Shown piece by piece: positions 25,091-34,359 of a stretch of DNA of 64,000 nt. Positions within the stretch are counted from its first letter, which is position 1; each line of letters opens with the position of its first letter. The stretch spans positions 2,891,535-2,955,534 of the forward strand of contig NZ_JMEX01000008.1 of NCBI RefSeq assembly GCF_000760735.1, in the 5' to 3' direction. The position numbers were made by a program, and so were the translations under genes. The notes beneath the pieces were generated by a model. That model had not been told where the DNA came from, did no database searches, and worked only from the letters and a program-made list of their open reading frames with translations. This DNA comes from Rhodococcoides fascians A44A. Lineage in GTDB: Bacteria; Actinomycetota; Actinomycetes; Mycobacteriales; Mycobacteriaceae.

Positions 25091-26721
25091 GTTCTGTTCG
25101 TGCTGGTCGCGGCGGACGGATGTCCGACGGCGTCGGGGATTTCCTGGTCGGCGTGATCGGGTCGGTTGCCCCCGAATCCGGGGAGCAGCGACTTCCCACG
25201 GTAGGTGAGGAAGGTTTGGACCAGACCGATCGTAAGCACCACCGACACGACGGTGAAACCGAGCCAGAACTCGGTGGGCAGCAGTACGCCCATGGTTCCG
25301 CCCATCACCCAGCAGAGCTGGAGCACGGTCTCGGATCGGCCGAATCCGGAGGCAATGGATTCCGGTGGCAGGTCCGACTGCAGTGATGCATCCAGCGAGA
25401 CCTTGGCCAGTGCGCTCGCCGCGGATGCGATCAGCGCTGCGAGCGCGGCGGTCAGCAGACTGCCGGTGATCGCTGCGACGATCGCGCCGACGGTGACCGC
25501 GGTGGTGCACCGGAGGACGACGATGGCGGGCCTGCCCAGCTTGATCCGAGCGCCTGCCGCGTTGCCGGCGAAGTTGCCGATCGCGGCAGCGGCGCCGACG
25601 AGCCCCAGCATCGCAGCCTGCTTGATCGGCTCGTGTTCGGTCTGAGCTTTCGCGACGAAGGCCACGTAGAGCGTCAGAAACCCGGTCAGGATTCGGATGG
25701 TTCCGTTACCCCAGAGCCCGATGATCACAGCTTTGCCCAGCGGCTGGCGTCGCGCCTTCGCGGGCGTCGCCGACGGTGTTTCCCCGGCTCGGCCGCGACG
25801 GATCACTTCCGTCTGGGCGTCGTCGCCGTGGTAGCTCAGGGTTGCGGGGACTTCGCCTTCGGTGACCTCCACCCACGAGGGGATGCGCATGCTCAGGTAT
25901 GCACCGAACACCGTGACGGCGGCGACGAACCAGAGCGCACCAGGGGAGCCTGCGACGAACGCGATTCCGGCGGCGATTCCGCCCGCGACGATGGTGCCGC
26001 CGATGAGGCCGAACACCGTGAGCCGTGAGTTGACCCTCACGAGGTCTATCTCGGGTGGAAGTACGCGGGGCGTCACCGCGGATTTGAGTACCGCGAAGGA
26101 TTTGCTGAGCACCAACATTCCCAGTGCAGCCGGATACAGGACCCAGCTGTCGAAGTTGAACACCAGCACCACCGCCAGCACCGTCCGCAGACCGAACGAG
26201 GTGGCGAGCGCGATGCGACGGCCGTGCTGCAACCTGTCCAGCATCGGTCCGATCAGCGGCGCGATGACGGCGAACGGTGCGATCGTGATGACGAGGTAGA
26301 GCGCGACCTTCAGCTTGTCCTCGCCGGTTGCGGCAGAGAAGAACAACGTGTTGGCCAGGGCGACGGCGATGGCAGCGTCGGACGCGAAGTTGGCCATGGT
26401 CGCGTAGGTCAGTGCCGTCAGGCCGGACTTGTCGGCGCCGTCGGCTTTTGCTGCGCGCTGGAACGTCGCGATGCCCTTGCCCGTCAGTTCTCGGCTGCGC
26501 ATCGCGGCGACCCGGGTGACCGTCAGCTTCCGCGGAATCGGGGGAGCTTTCGGCCCTTGCGGTTTCCGGTCCTGCGGCCGATCGGCCTGAGGCTGGGGAT
26601 TCGGTGGGTGCAGAGGAGGCAGCGGGGTACGCCGGTTCGCGGCGCGGGGGGCCGGCCGGTAATTGTCGAACCCTGGGTGGTCCTCACCCGCGGGGGCGTC
26701 GGAATCACGGGGATCGGTCAC
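25087..26721 (-). CDS. MFS transporter (Rv0876c-like) with proline-rich N-terminus
   Basis: This is a 544-residue transporter. The first 100 residues are soluble and Pro/Arg-rich (RTPLPPLHPPNPQPQADRPQ), then about 12 transmembrane helices follow, including FASDAAIAVALANTLFF, YLVITIAPFAVIAPLIGPML and WVMGGTMGVLLPTEFWLG. A short cytoplasmic tail ends in a His/Ser/Thr-rich stretch. It resembles the conserved mycobacterial permease Rv0876c, whose cargo is unknown. The start is a GTG. The gene is coupled to DUF2771. Confidence 0.8.
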   Translation of the reverse strand: MTDPRDSDAPAGEDHPGFDNYRPAPRAANRRTPLPPLHPPNPQPQADRPQDRKPQGPKAPPIPRKLTVTRVAAMRSRELTGKGIATFQRAAKADGADKSGLTALTYATMANFASDAAIAVALANTLFFSAATGEDKLKVALYLVITIAPFAVIAPLIGPMLDRLQHGRRIALATSFGLRTVLAVVLVFNFDSWVLYPAALGMLVLSKSFAVLKSAVTPRVLPPEIDLVRVNSRLTVFGLIGGTIVAGGIAAGIAFVAGSPGALWFVAAVTVFGAYLSMRIPSWVEVTEGEVPATLSYHGDDAQTEVIRRGRAGETPSATPAKARRQPLGKAVIIGLWGNGTIRILTGFLTLYVAFVAKAQTEHEPIKQAAMLGLVGAAAAIGNFAGNAAGARIKLGRPAIVVLRCTTAVTVGAIVAAITGSLLTAALAALIASAASALAKVSLDASLQSDLPPESIASGFGRSETVLQLCWVMGGTMGVLLPTEFWLGFTVVSVVLTIGLVQTFLTYRGKSLLPGFGGNRPDHADQEIPDAVGHPSAATSTNRT

Positions 26722-26764
26722 GGATCAATTCTGCACTGAAAGTCGGATGGGCGAGTACACCGAC

Positions 26765-27595
26765 TCACGTGAACTCCACCTCGTACATCGTCGGCCACAA
26801 TTTTCCGGTCACGAGGAACCGGTCGGTGCCCGGTATCTGTGCGATGCCGTTGAGGACGTCGGCTCCGGCCCGTTCCTCGTCGGTCATGGCGTCCCACAGC
26901 GGCCGAGCGTCGATCATCGCCGTGACGGCGCCGGTCTGCGGATCGATCCGCGCGATGTCGAACGTCTTCCACACGTTCGCGTACACGGATCCGTCCTCGG
27001 CGCACTCGAGCTCGTTGAGGTTCGACAGCGGGTTCCCGTCCCGGGCGACCGATACCTCGCCGGTGGCGTCGAACGTCGCCGGATCGCGGAACGTCAGCGT
27101 CGACGAACCGTCACTCATGATCAGCCGCGACGAACCGTCCGTCGGCGCTTCGCACAGTCCCCACCCTTCACCGTCGTAGTCGACGCGGGCGCGTTCGGCC
27201 AGTGTCTGCGGGTCGCGGGCGAACGCGACACCGTCCTGCCAGGTGATCTGCCAGGCCGTGCTGTCGGTAACGGTGATGCCTTCACCGAAGTAGGAGGAGG
27301 ACAGGTCGACCTGCCGAAGGATGTCGCCTGTGTCGAGGTCGCTCACGCGGACGTAGGACGTTCCGTTGCGGCCCGTGCTCTCGTACAGCACTCCGTCGGA
27401 GATCTCGAGCCCCTGGGTGAACGACGTCCGGTCGTGGGGCAGTGTGCGAACAACGGTGACGGACAGCGCGTCGGCCGATGTCTCCGGCGATTCCGGTTCC
27501 GTCTCGGTGCATCCGGTCATCAGTCCCGCGGCGGTGAGCAAACCCATCGCGGCAGCCGCTGTGGTCTTCACCCCGGAACGAAACGGCGCAGGCAT
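26765..27595 (-). CDS. Glutaminyl-peptide cyclotransferase-like lipoprotein
   Basis: Glutamine cyclotransferases of this beta-propeller type convert N-terminal glutamine to pyroglutamate. The 276-residue protein has a lipobox LMTGC (Cys29) and then the repeated propeller segments with the family patterns RTSFTQGLEISDGVLYESTGRNG, QITWQDGVAFARD, LNELECAEDGSVYANVW and RPLWDAMTDEERAGADVLNGIA. The ATG at 27595 places the signal peptide correctly. The physiological substrate in bacteria is unclear. It is divergent from the DUF3027 gene with 58 bases between. Confidence 0.85.
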   Translation of the reverse strand: MPAPFRSGVKTTAAAAMGLLTAAGLMTGCTETEPESPETSADALSVTVVRTLPHDRTSFTQGLEISDGVLYESTGRNGTSYVRVSDLDTGDILRQVDLSSSYFGEGITVTDSTAWQITWQDGVAFARDPQTLAERARVDYDGEGWGLCEAPTDGSSRLIMSDGSSTLTFRDPATFDATGEVSVARDGNPLSNLNELECAEDGSVYANVWKTFDIARIDPQTGAVTAMIDARPLWDAMTDEERAGADVLNGIAQIPGTDRFLVTGKLWPTMYEVEFT

Positions 27596-27653
27596 CGCCC
27601 CATCATGGCAGCCCGAACTGGGCGCATCCGAAGTGATGCGGCAAAATGAATGT

Positions 27654-28562
27654 GTGAGTTTCACATCGTCTCCTGAGCTCGACCAGATTCGTCCCGTTCT
27701 CGCCGACGCCGCGGAGTTGGCTCGTGCGGCGCTGATCGATTCGGCCGAAGGCGGCGTCGGAGAATATCTCGGCGTCACCGCCGAGGATCGCTCGGCGGCC
27801 ACCCACCGCTTCCGTGCCGAATTGCAGGGCTACCGCGGATGGCAGTGGGCGGTGGTCGTCGCCGCGCCCGAGGACGCCGACGTCGCGACCATCAGTGAAA
27901 TCGTGTTGCTCCCGGGCCCCGATGCTCTCGTTGCGCCCGCGTGGTTGCCGTGGGACGAGCGGATCCGTCCGGGCGACCTCGGACCGGGTGATCTACTCCC
28001 GCCCCGGCACCAGGATCCGCGTCTGGTTCCCGGGTACGTGGCGACCGGTGACCCCGCTGTCGACGACGTCGCTCTCGAACTGGGTCTGGGTCGCACCCAG
28101 GTTCCGAGCCGGGAGGAGAGGCTCGACGCAGCCGAACGGTGGCACGACGGTGACTTCGGCCCGGGCAGCGAGATGGCGAAGGCCGCTCCGTCGACCTGCG
28201 GGCTCTGCGGATTCTTCCTGCCGATCGCGGGGTCGTTGTCGGCTGCCTTCGGAGTGTGCGGCAACGAGTACTCCGCCGACGGGCGAGTGGTGCACGTCGA
28301 GTACGGCTGTGGTGCGCACTCCGACACCGAGCTGCCGACCGGCGCCGGGTCCCCACAGTTCGACCCGTACGACGACGCGGCTCTCGAGGTCGTCGCCACA
28401 CCACCCGCACCGGAGGCCGCCGAGCCTGAGGCCGCCACGCCTGAGGCCGCCACGCCTGAGGCCGCCACGCCTGAGGCCGCCACGACTGAGGTCGCCGCGC
28501 CCGAGGCCGAGTCGGAGGCTATCGCCGACGCCGCCGAGCAGGACGATCGATCGACCGATTGA
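27654..28562 (+). CDS. DUF3027 protein with Ala-Pro-Glu repeat tail
   Basis: This 302-residue cytoplasmic protein corresponds to Rv0877-type DUF3027. The conserved N-terminal region (about 1-245) includes WAVVVAAPEDADVATISEIVLLPG, VPSREERLDAAERWHDGDFGPGSEMA and a cysteine cluster (CGLCGFF, then CGNEYS, then YGCGAHSDTE) that could bind zinc. The tail from about residue 250 is a low-complexity EAATP repeat. The GTG at 27654 is the start before FTSSPELDQIRPVL. It overlaps the next gene by four bases, so function is probably linked to the large Hsp90-like ATPase. Confidence 0.8.
   Translation: MSFTSSPELDQIRPVLADAAELARAALIDSAEGGVGEYLGVTAEDRSAATHRFRAELQGYRGWQWAVVVAAPEDADVATISEIVLLPGPDALVAPAWLPWDERIRPGDLGPGDLLPPRHQDPRLVPGYVATGDPAVDDVALELGLGRTQVPSREERLDAAERWHDGDFGPGSEMAKAAPSTCGLCGFFLPIAGSLSAAFGVCGNEYSADGRVVHVEYGCGAHSDTELPTGAGSPQFDPYDDAALEVVATPPAPEAAEPEAATPEAATPEAATPEAATTEVAAPEAESEAIADAAEQDDRSTD
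28410..28514 (+). repeat. 15-bp coding minisatellite in the DUF3027 gene
   Basis: The unit CCTGAGGCCGCCACG occurs four times perfectly (28425-28484) and is flanked by degenerate copies on each side. It encodes PEAAT repeats in the acidic tail. Copy number is likely to vary between strains by slippage without a frame change. Confidence 0.9.
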
Positions 28563-31273
28563 GCGATCCATTCGACACCGAATCGCTGCGCGCGGCGGTT
28601 CTGTCCGCGTGGACGTCGTCGCCGACCCGATTGCGGGAGGACTCTGCCACCGAGAGTGATCTGGTGCGCGGTGGTTATCGCGAACGGCTGCTGACCGAGC
28701 TGGCGCAGAACGCCGCCGACGCTGCCGCACGCGGCGGGGTGCCCGGTTCGCTCCGCGCGTGGTCGGATGGGGAGTTCCTGCACGTCGCGAACACCGGCGC
28801 TCCGCTCGATCGAAGTGGGGTGCACGCTCTGACGGCGTTGCGGGTGTCCGCGAAAACCGAGGGTGTCGGCCGGTTCGGTGTCGGTTTCACCGCGGTGCGC
28901 GCAGTCAGTGACGAGATCGAATTCCGTTCCGCTGCAGGCGGAGTGGTCTTCAGCGCCGATCGGACGATGCAGGCGCTGGCGGACGCCGGGGTGGTGCCGC
29001 CGGCGACCGGTGTTCCGGTTCTGCGACTGGCGTGGCCGAGTTCGGTCCCGCCCGCCGACGGGTTCGACTCCGAAATCGTGTTGCGGGTGCGAGACGCCGA
29101 CGAGATCCTCGCTTCGATGCGCGAGGACGCGGCGTCGCTGTTGCTGGAACTGGAAGCTCTGACGGTCATCGACATCGCGGGCGACCGGCTCGAACGCGCC
29201 GTCACCGACGTCGGCGTCGGGGTGGAAGCCGTCGACGTGGACGGGCGCCGGTGGTGGCAGTATCGCACCGAGCGTGTGCGGTGGCTGATGCCGACCGTCG
29301 ACGGCCGGCCGGTACCCGATTCCGCGAATGTTCTTCGCGCGCCCACGCGGTCGGACGAGGAGTTGTCGCTACCGGCGATACCGATCGCCGACGTGGCCAT
29401 GCAACCCGATCGCCGACGGGTACTGCCCGGTGCCGATGTGGCCGGGCTTGCCGCCGGATACGGCCGGATGCTGGCGGCCCTGCCTCCCTCGGTGCGGCCT
29501 GTGTTCGTCCCGGTGCCCGGGTTCGCGCGCAGTGCCGTGGACGAGGTCCTGCGGGAGTCGATTCTGCGTGAGGCATCCTCCACTGCATGGCTTCTCGGAG
29601 TCGGAGGGGTGGATCTGGTTCCGTCCCGCGCTATGGTTCTGCCCGGGCTGACGGACGAGTTGGCGGAGGTGATGGCCGAGACGTTCCCGGACCTGGTTGC
29701 GCCGTCGATGTCCGGTCCACGACACGCAGCGGCGTTGGCGGCGGTCGACGTTCGTCGCATCGGTTTGGCACGTCTCGCCGAGATGCTCACCGGTGTGGAC
29801 CGCGAACCGGCATGGTGGGGTCGCTTGTACGACGGGCTCGCGGCTCTCGTCGTCGACGGCGTTGCATCGGAAGAGCTTGCTGCACTTCCTGTTCCACTCG
29901 CGGACGGCCGTACGGTGACGGGGCCGCGGACGACGGTGCTCGCCGACGGCGTCAGCGGTGCGATCGGGGTGCACTGGACTCGGTTGGTTCACCCCGATGC
30001 CGCTCGTCCACTGTTGACGAGGCTGGGCGCGGCACAGTTGTCCGCCGCGGAGATGCTGTCCGATCCTGCGCTGGAAGCTCTTCTGGACGAACTGGACTGG
30101 GACGACGGTGATGCCGTCGACGAGCTGACCGACGCCGTACTCACTCTTGCCGCGAACGCCGACGGTCTGCCCGGGTGGCTCGGATCGATTCCGCTGGCCA
30201 GTTCCACCGGCGAACTGCGTGCGGCGGACGAATTGTTGCTGCCCGACGCACCGTTGGCGGCCGTCTTGGCCGAGGACTCGCCGTTCGGTACGGTCGATCC
30301 CGCCGTCGTACGTTCACACGGACCGGATGCGCTACGCGCTGTGGGTGTCGGCTGGGGATTCGGGGTCGTCACCGACGACCTGCCGACCGAGCCGGATCAC
30401 GATCTCGACGACGAGGCCGAGTGGTGGGCGTCGCTGGCCGATGACCCGGAGACGCTCGTCGCGGTCCGCGACCTGGATCTCGTGGACTCCGATGCCTGGC
30501 CGGAAGCGCTGTCACAGCTGTTGGCGGATCCGAGAACGCGTGCCGCGCTGCAGGATCGGGACGGATACACCGCGTGGTGGTTGCGGCGTCACGCCGTCGT
30601 CGACGGCACGTCGGTCGGAACCTACCGTGCGCCGTCGGACACGACGTTCGACGGACTGCTCGACGTGTTCGAGCACCCGAGTGCGGACGATCTCGCAGCT
30701 GCGCTGGCGCCGACCCACTGCGACAGCGCCTGGTTCACCCGGCTGCTGATCGACCGTCTCGCCGATCCCTCGCGCACACCGACTCCTGCGGTGATCGCGA
30801 CAACTCATACAGCGATCGCCGACGCAGTGGCGTCCGGGCGCGTCGAGGAGGACGACCTGGACCTGCCACCGCAGGTTCGATCCGTGTCGGGTGCACTCGT
30901 CGACCCGATCGATGCGATGGTGCTCGATCGACCGTGGCTCGCAGCCGTCCTCGACGCCGACGTCACCGTGCTGTCGACACTGGAGTCCGCGTCCGTGCTG
31001 GCTTCGGTGCTCGATGTGCGCCTCGCCTCGGACGCTGTCCAGGGTGATGTCCGAGGCGTGGGACGGGTGAGTTCCTTCGATCGTGAGCCATCGGCGGTGT
31101 TGGCCTGCGCGGCACTGGGACTCGACTTACCCGCGGGGCGGGTCGTCGTGCACCACGAATTGATCGTTCGACTTCGCGGAGCTGTGGCGGGGGACCGAAC
31201 CCTCGCTTGGTGGGTGGCCGAGGACGGCACCACTCACATCGCCGACAACAGGGAGGCCGAGGGTGGACGCTGA
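28559..31273 (+). CDS. Large sacsin/Hsp90-like GHKL ATPase
   Basis: This 904-residue protein has an N-terminal GHKL ATP-binding domain: ELAQNAADAA (N-box, about residues 46-55), DGEFLHVANTGAPLD (G1-like, about 70-84) and the lid GVGRFGVGFTAVRAVSDEIEF (about 101-121). This is the pattern of sacsin-type and Hsp90-like ATPases. The remaining 700 residues are Asp/Leu/Val-rich and I recognise no other domain. The start is a TTG overlapping the DUF3027 stop. Homologues annotated as Hsp90-like occur in rhodococci and gordoniae, as I recall, always without a studied role. A chaperone or a nucleic-acid-linked switch are both possible. Confidence 0.75.
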   Translation: MSDPFDTESLRAAVLSAWTSSPTRLREDSATESDLVRGGYRERLLTELAQNAADAAARGGVPGSLRAWSDGEFLHVANTGAPLDRSGVHALTALRVSAKTEGVGRFGVGFTAVRAVSDEIEFRSAAGGVVFSADRTMQALADAGVVPPATGVPVLRLAWPSSVPPADGFDSEIVLRVRDADEILASMREDAASLLLELEALTVIDIAGDRLERAVTDVGVGVEAVDVDGRRWWQYRTERVRWLMPTVDGRPVPDSANVLRAPTRSDEELSLPAIPIADVAMQPDRRRVLPGADVAGLAAGYGRMLAALPPSVRPVFVPVPGFARSAVDEVLRESILREASSTAWLLGVGGVDLVPSRAMVLPGLTDELAEVMAETFPDLVAPSMSGPRHAAALAAVDVRRIGLARLAEMLTGVDREPAWWGRLYDGLAALVVDGVASEELAALPVPLADGRTVTGPRTTVLADGVSGAIGVHWTRLVHPDAARPLLTRLGAAQLSAAEMLSDPALEALLDELDWDDGDAVDELTDAVLTLAANADGLPGWLGSIPLASSTGELRAADELLLPDAPLAAVLAEDSPFGTVDPAVVRSHGPDALRAVGVGWGFGVVTDDLPTEPDHDLDDEAEWWASLADDPETLVAVRDLDLVDSDAWPEALSQLLADPRTRAALQDRDGYTAWWLRRHAVVDGTSVGTYRAPSDTTFDGLLDVFEHPSADDLAAALAPTHCDSAWFTRLLIDRLADPSRTPTPAVIATTHTAIADAVASGRVEEDDLDLPPQVRSVSGALVDPIDAMVLDRPWLAAVLDADVTVLSTLESASVLASVLDVRLASDAVQGDVRGVGRVSSFDREPSAVLACAALGLDLPAGRVVVHHELIVRLRGAVAGDRTLAWWVAEDGTTHIADNREAEGGR

Positions 31274-31811
31274 CGTCCTTCTGTGGATGGTCGAGCATCG
31301 CGTGGCCTGGGTGACGTCACTGTTCTGGGTGATCACGACACTCGGGAACACGGTGTGGATGTTCGTGTGGTCCATCGCGGGATGCTCGGCATTGCTGATG
31401 TCCGGCCGGCGGCCCGACGCGATCATGGTCGGCGGTGCCATGCTGACGGGTTGGGGCGCAATGAGTCTGGCCAAGCTGCTGTGGGGGCGTGCCAGGCCAC
31501 CGGTTCCGGAGCGACTGGTCGAGATCTCGAGCTATTCGTTCCCGTCCGGCCACGCGATGATGTCCGCGATCCTCGCGACGGTGACGATCGCTGTCCTGGT
31601 GACGTCACGAACGCCGTGGCTGCACAGGCGCAGTCTGCTGGCGTTGCCCGTCGTCGGCACCCTGGCGATCGGGTTCTCCCGGATCTACCTGGGCGCCCAT
31701 TGGACGACGGACGTGCTGGCGGGCTGGGTGTTCGGAGCCCTGTGGGGACTGCTGTGGATCGTCGTGGTCCGTGCGATCAGCGACCCGCGTAGTCGGACCG
31801 CTGCGCGATGA
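31263..31811 (+). CDS. PAP2-family membrane phosphatase
   Basis: This is a 182-residue membrane protein of the type 2 phosphatidic acid phosphatase family with all three catalytic motifs: KLLWGRARP, SSYSFPSGH and SRIYLGAHWTTD. Five or six helices surround them. Such enzymes remove phosphate from lipid phosphates, for example undecaprenyl diphosphate or phosphatidylglycerophosphate, at the outer membrane face. The GTG start overlaps the end of the ATPase gene by 11 bases. Its 3' end overlaps the small minus-strand gene by 35 bases. Confidence 0.88.
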   Translation: MDADVLLWMVEHRVAWVTSLFWVITTLGNTVWMFVWSIAGCSALLMSGRRPDAIMVGGAMLTGWGAMSLAKLLWGRARPPVPERLVEISSYSFPSGHAMMSAILATVTIAVLVTSRTPWLHRRSLLALPVVGTLAIGFSRIYLGAHWTTDVLAGWVFGALWGLLWIVVVRAISDPRSRTAAR

Positions 31812-31965
31812 CGAGGAGTTCGTCGCGCATCGAGGGGCTGCTGACTGCGTGTGCGCGTGCGTAGAGGGCGCGAAGCGAGCGGGTGTGGTTACGGCGGGTA
31901 CGGAACTGCGAAACGAACTTCATGGCCTTGCTTTCGTGGATTACTCGGTTGCTTGAAACTGACAT
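31777..31965 (-). CDS. Small basic protein of unknown function
   Basis: This 62-residue soluble protein has an Arg/His-rich middle (AMKFVSQFRTRRNHTRSLRALYARAHAV) and the end SPSMRDELLVIAQRSDYAGR. The ATG at 31965 has GGAG at good spacing, which supports translation. The gene ends inside the convergent PAP2 gene. I recall short proteins of this look in other rhodococci but no function. The basic helix could bind nucleic acid. The region 31966-32097 upstream is AT-richer than its surroundings near 31970-32000 and probably carries its promoter. Confidence 0.55.
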   Translation of the reverse strand: MSVSSNRVIHESKAMKFVSQFRTRRNHTRSLRALYARAHAVSSPSMRDELLVIAQRSDYAGR

Positions 31966-32097
31966 AACCAATACTCCACGTTAAATCTGTGTAACTCAAC
32001 CGATTCAGAGGTGAGTTTCCGCACGTCAGAGCATGTGTGGCGTGACGACGATTACGTGCGGCGGCACGACGTGACGTGGGTTATGGACGGCGGTCGG

Positions 32098-32346
32098 TCA
32101 GTTCAAGCCGCGCTGCGCGGTCTTTTTGCCGCGCCTCGATGCTGCGCGTTGGACGAGAAACACCACGTAACCGGTTGCTCCGACGCCGATTCCGGCCCAG
32201 CAGACGGGCAGCGCCGACGACCACCGTTCGCCGACGAGCAGAACGACCACCGTTGCCGCGATCCACAGAGCGAGACCGGCCGCGAGCACCGGAGCCGGAT
32301 CGGTCAGCCTGGGGCTGAGCTCGTTCGGTTCCGACTCGGGGTCCAC
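32098..32346 (-). CDS. DUF2530 small membrane protein
   Basis: This 82-residue protein from the GTG at 32346 starts VDPESEPNELSPRL, followed by two transmembrane helices (about 17-38 and 43-66) and a basic tail (RRGKKTAQRG). It fits DUF2530, which lies at the same relative place in mycobacteria (Rv0879c, from memory). The function is unknown. It is divergent from the purine permease gene with only 18 bases between the two starts, so the two promoters must overlap the coding regions. Confidence 0.75.
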   Translation of the reverse strand: MDPESEPNELSPRLTDPAPVLAAGLALWIAATVVVLLVGERWSSALPVCWAGIGVGATGYVVFLVQRAASRRGKKTAQRGLN

Positions 32347-32364
32347 GAAATGTAGGTTACCTCC

Positions 32365-33819
32365 ATGGCCTTCCAGTCCCGGCTCCTGGACAACTACTTC
32401 AAGATCACCGAACGTGGATCCACCGTTGGATCCGAAGTGCGCGGCGGCGTCGTCACGTTCGTCGCGATGGCGTACATCGTCGTACTCAACCCGTTGATCC
32501 TCGGCAGCTTCTCCGCCGACGACGCCGCGGCCAAGACGGACGTGCTCGGCAACATCTTGCCGGTGTCGCAAGTCGCTGCCGTGACCGCGCTCGTCGCGGG
32601 ATTCATGTCGATTCTGTTCGGCATCGTCGCCAACTACCCCTTCGGCATCGCAGCCGGACTCGGCATCAACACCCTGCTGGCGGTGACCATTGCGCCTCAG
32701 GTCACCTGGCCCGAGGCAATGGGTCTGGTGGTGATCGACGGGATCATCATCGTGCTGTTGGCCGTCACCGGATTCCGTACCGCCGTGTTCAACGCGATCC
32801 CGTCCGAGCTGAAAGCTGCGATCGCGGCCGGCATCGGAGCGTTCATCGCGTTCATCGGTCTGGTCGACTCCGGATTCGTCCGGCGAATTCCCGACGCCGC
32901 CGGTACGACGGTTCCCGTCGGGCTCGGCATCGACGGCTCCATCGCGTCGTGGCCGACGGCAGTGTTCGTCTTCGGACTTCTCCTCATGGGCATCCTCGTC
33001 GCACGCAAGGTGCGCGGTGGACTGCTCATCGGAATCGTCGTCACCACCGTCGTCGCGGCCATCGTCGAGGCCGTCACCGACGTGGGTCCGTCGCAGGGCG
33101 TCGACCCCAAGGGGTGGAACCTCAGCGTCCCGATTCTCCCGGATCAGCTCTTCCAGATCCCCGACCTGTCGTTGGTCGGAGATGTGAACCTGTTCGGTGC
33201 GTTCACCCGCATCGGTGTACTGGCTGCCAGCCTGTTGGTGTTCACCCTCGTGCTCGCGAACTTCTTCGACGCGATGGGAACGATGACCGGTCTGGGCAAG
33301 GAGGGGAATCTCGTCGACGAGAAGGGCACGCTCCCCGGCATCGGCAAGGCACTCGTCATCGAAGGCACCGGAGCCATCGCCGGCGGCGGGGCGTCGGCGT
33401 CGTCGAACACGGTGTTCGTCGAGTCCGCGTCGGGAATCGCGGAAGGAGCGCGTACCGGCCTGGCCAACGTCGTCACCGGTGTGCTGTTCCTCGCCGCGAT
33501 GTTCCTGACGCCGTTGACCGCCATCGTCCCGATCGAAGCCGCGGCCCCCGCCCTGGTCGTGGTCGGTGCGTTGATGATCGGACAGGTCAGGGACATCGAT
33601 TTCACGAAGTTCGAGATCGCTCTTCCCGCGTTCCTGACCATCCTCGTGATGCCGTTCACCTACTCCATCGCGAACGGTATCGGCGTCGGCTTCATCGCCT
33701 GGGTCATACTCGCGGTCGGTCGAGGCAAGGCCAAGTCGGTACATCCCCTGCTCTGGGTCGTCGCTCTACTGTTCGTGGCGTATTTCGTGGTCGGACCCAT
33801 CACGGACGCGGTTACCTGA
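32365..33819 (+). CDS. NCS2-family nucleobase permease (AzgA/PbuG type)
   Basis: This is a 484-residue, roughly 14-helix transporter of the hypoxanthine/guanine/adenine branch of NCS2. Typical segments are [20 protein letters not shown] (24-43), [38 protein letters not shown] and the substrate-site stretch [25 protein letters not shown]. Import is proton-coupled. The ATG at 32365 is supported by the family N-terminus ([15 protein letters not shown]). No purine-metabolism gene is adjacent and no purine riboswitch can fit in the 18-base gap. Confidence 0.92.
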   Translation: MAFQSRLLDNYFKITERGSTVGSEVRGGVVTFVAMAYIVVLNPLILGSFSADDAAAKTDVLGNILPVSQVAAVTALVAGFMSILFGIVANYPFGIAAGLGINTLLAVTIAPQVTWPEAMGLVVIDGIIIVLLAVTGFRTAVFNAIPSELKAAIAAGIGAFIAFIGLVDSGFVRRIPDAAGTTVPVGLGIDGSIASWPTAVFVFGLLLMGILVARKVRGGLLIGIVVTTVVAAIVEAVTDVGPSQGVDPKGWNLSVPILPDQLFQIPDLSLVGDVNLFGAFTRIGVLAASLLVFTLVLANFFDAMGTMTGLGKEGNLVDEKGTLPGIGKALVIEGTGAIAGGGASASSNTVFVESASGIAEGARTGLANVVTGVLFLAAMFLTPLTAIVPIEAAAPALVVVGALMIGQVRDIDFTKFEIALPAFLTILVMPFTYSIANGIGVGFIAWVILAVGRGKAKSVHPLLWVVALLFVAYFVVGPITDAVT

Positions 33820-33853
33820 GCTCATCCTCGCTGCTAGGCGTAGTCTCCTCGCT

Positions 33854-34300
33854 GTGACGTCGGGAAATAACGTGAAGGACAACCGTGAACTGGCGAGCGA
33901 CCTGTCGCTTGCCGTCGTGCGATTGACTCGTCATCTGAGGGGGAGACGAGTCGATTCGCAAGTGTCGTTGACTCAGCTGTCGGCCTTGGCCACGCTGAGC
34001 CGAGAGGGGGACATGACACCGGGGGCTCTCGCGGCTCGTGAACGCGTGCAGCCACCGTCGATGACCAGGGTCATCGCGTCACTGGCGGACCTGGGATTGG
34101 TGGTGCGCACCGCGCATCCGACCGACGGCCGTCAGGTGATCGTGTCGCTGTCGCCCGCCGGGCACACGCTCATCGCGGACGAGGCGAGTGCGCGGGAGGC
34201 GTGGATGACTGCGCAGCTGGCCGGGTTGAACGAGACCCAGCTCGCAACCCTGCGCGATGCCGTTGGGATCATCAGCGCGTTGGTGAGCGAGTCCGAATAG
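33854..34300 (+). CDS. MarR-family regulator (Rv0880-like)
   Basis: This 148-residue winged-helix protein has the recognition region [45 protein letters not shown] (about 42-86) and the wing [17 protein letters not shown]. It stands between the purine permease and an MFS exporter; a 6-bp dyad at 34337-34355, just before the exporter start, is a plausible target. The GTG start is at 33854. The arrangement of MarR followed by exporter is typical of drug-responsive efflux control. Confidence 0.87.
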   Translation: MTSGNNVKDNRELASDLSLAVVRLTRHLRGRRVDSQVSLTQLSALATLSREGDMTPGALAARERVQPPSMTRVIASLADLGLVVRTAHPTDGRQVIVSLSPAGHTLIADEASAREAWMTAQLAGLNETQLATLRDAVGIISALVSESE

Positions 34301-34336
34301 GCAGGGAGCGGAAGTGGAGCCTGCGGAACGACTCGT

Positions 34337-34355
34337 TAGATAGGTTTAATATCTA
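34337..34355. promoter_or_regulatory. Inverted repeat before the MFS exporter
   Basis: TAGATAGGTTTAATATCTA has 6-bp perfect arms (TAGATA/TATCTA) and a seven-base centre. It ends five bases before the GTG start and overlaps a possible -10 (TTTAATAT), so a bound MarR protein would block transcription of a leaderless or near-leaderless message. Confidence 0.6.
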
Positions 34356-34359
34356 TGGG

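Noticed and set aside
32108-32127. CCGCG-CTG-CGCGG hairpin followed by TCTTTTT on the plus strand
   Set aside because: It looks like a small terminator but lies within the DUF2530 coding sequence and has only a 5-bp stem; no plus-strand gene ends close by.
32346-33744. Upstream minus-strand extension of the DUF2530 frame opposite the purine permease gene
   Set aside because: The sequence is a low-complexity Asp/Arg/His-rich shadow; only the last 82 codons resemble a real protein, with a proper GTG start.
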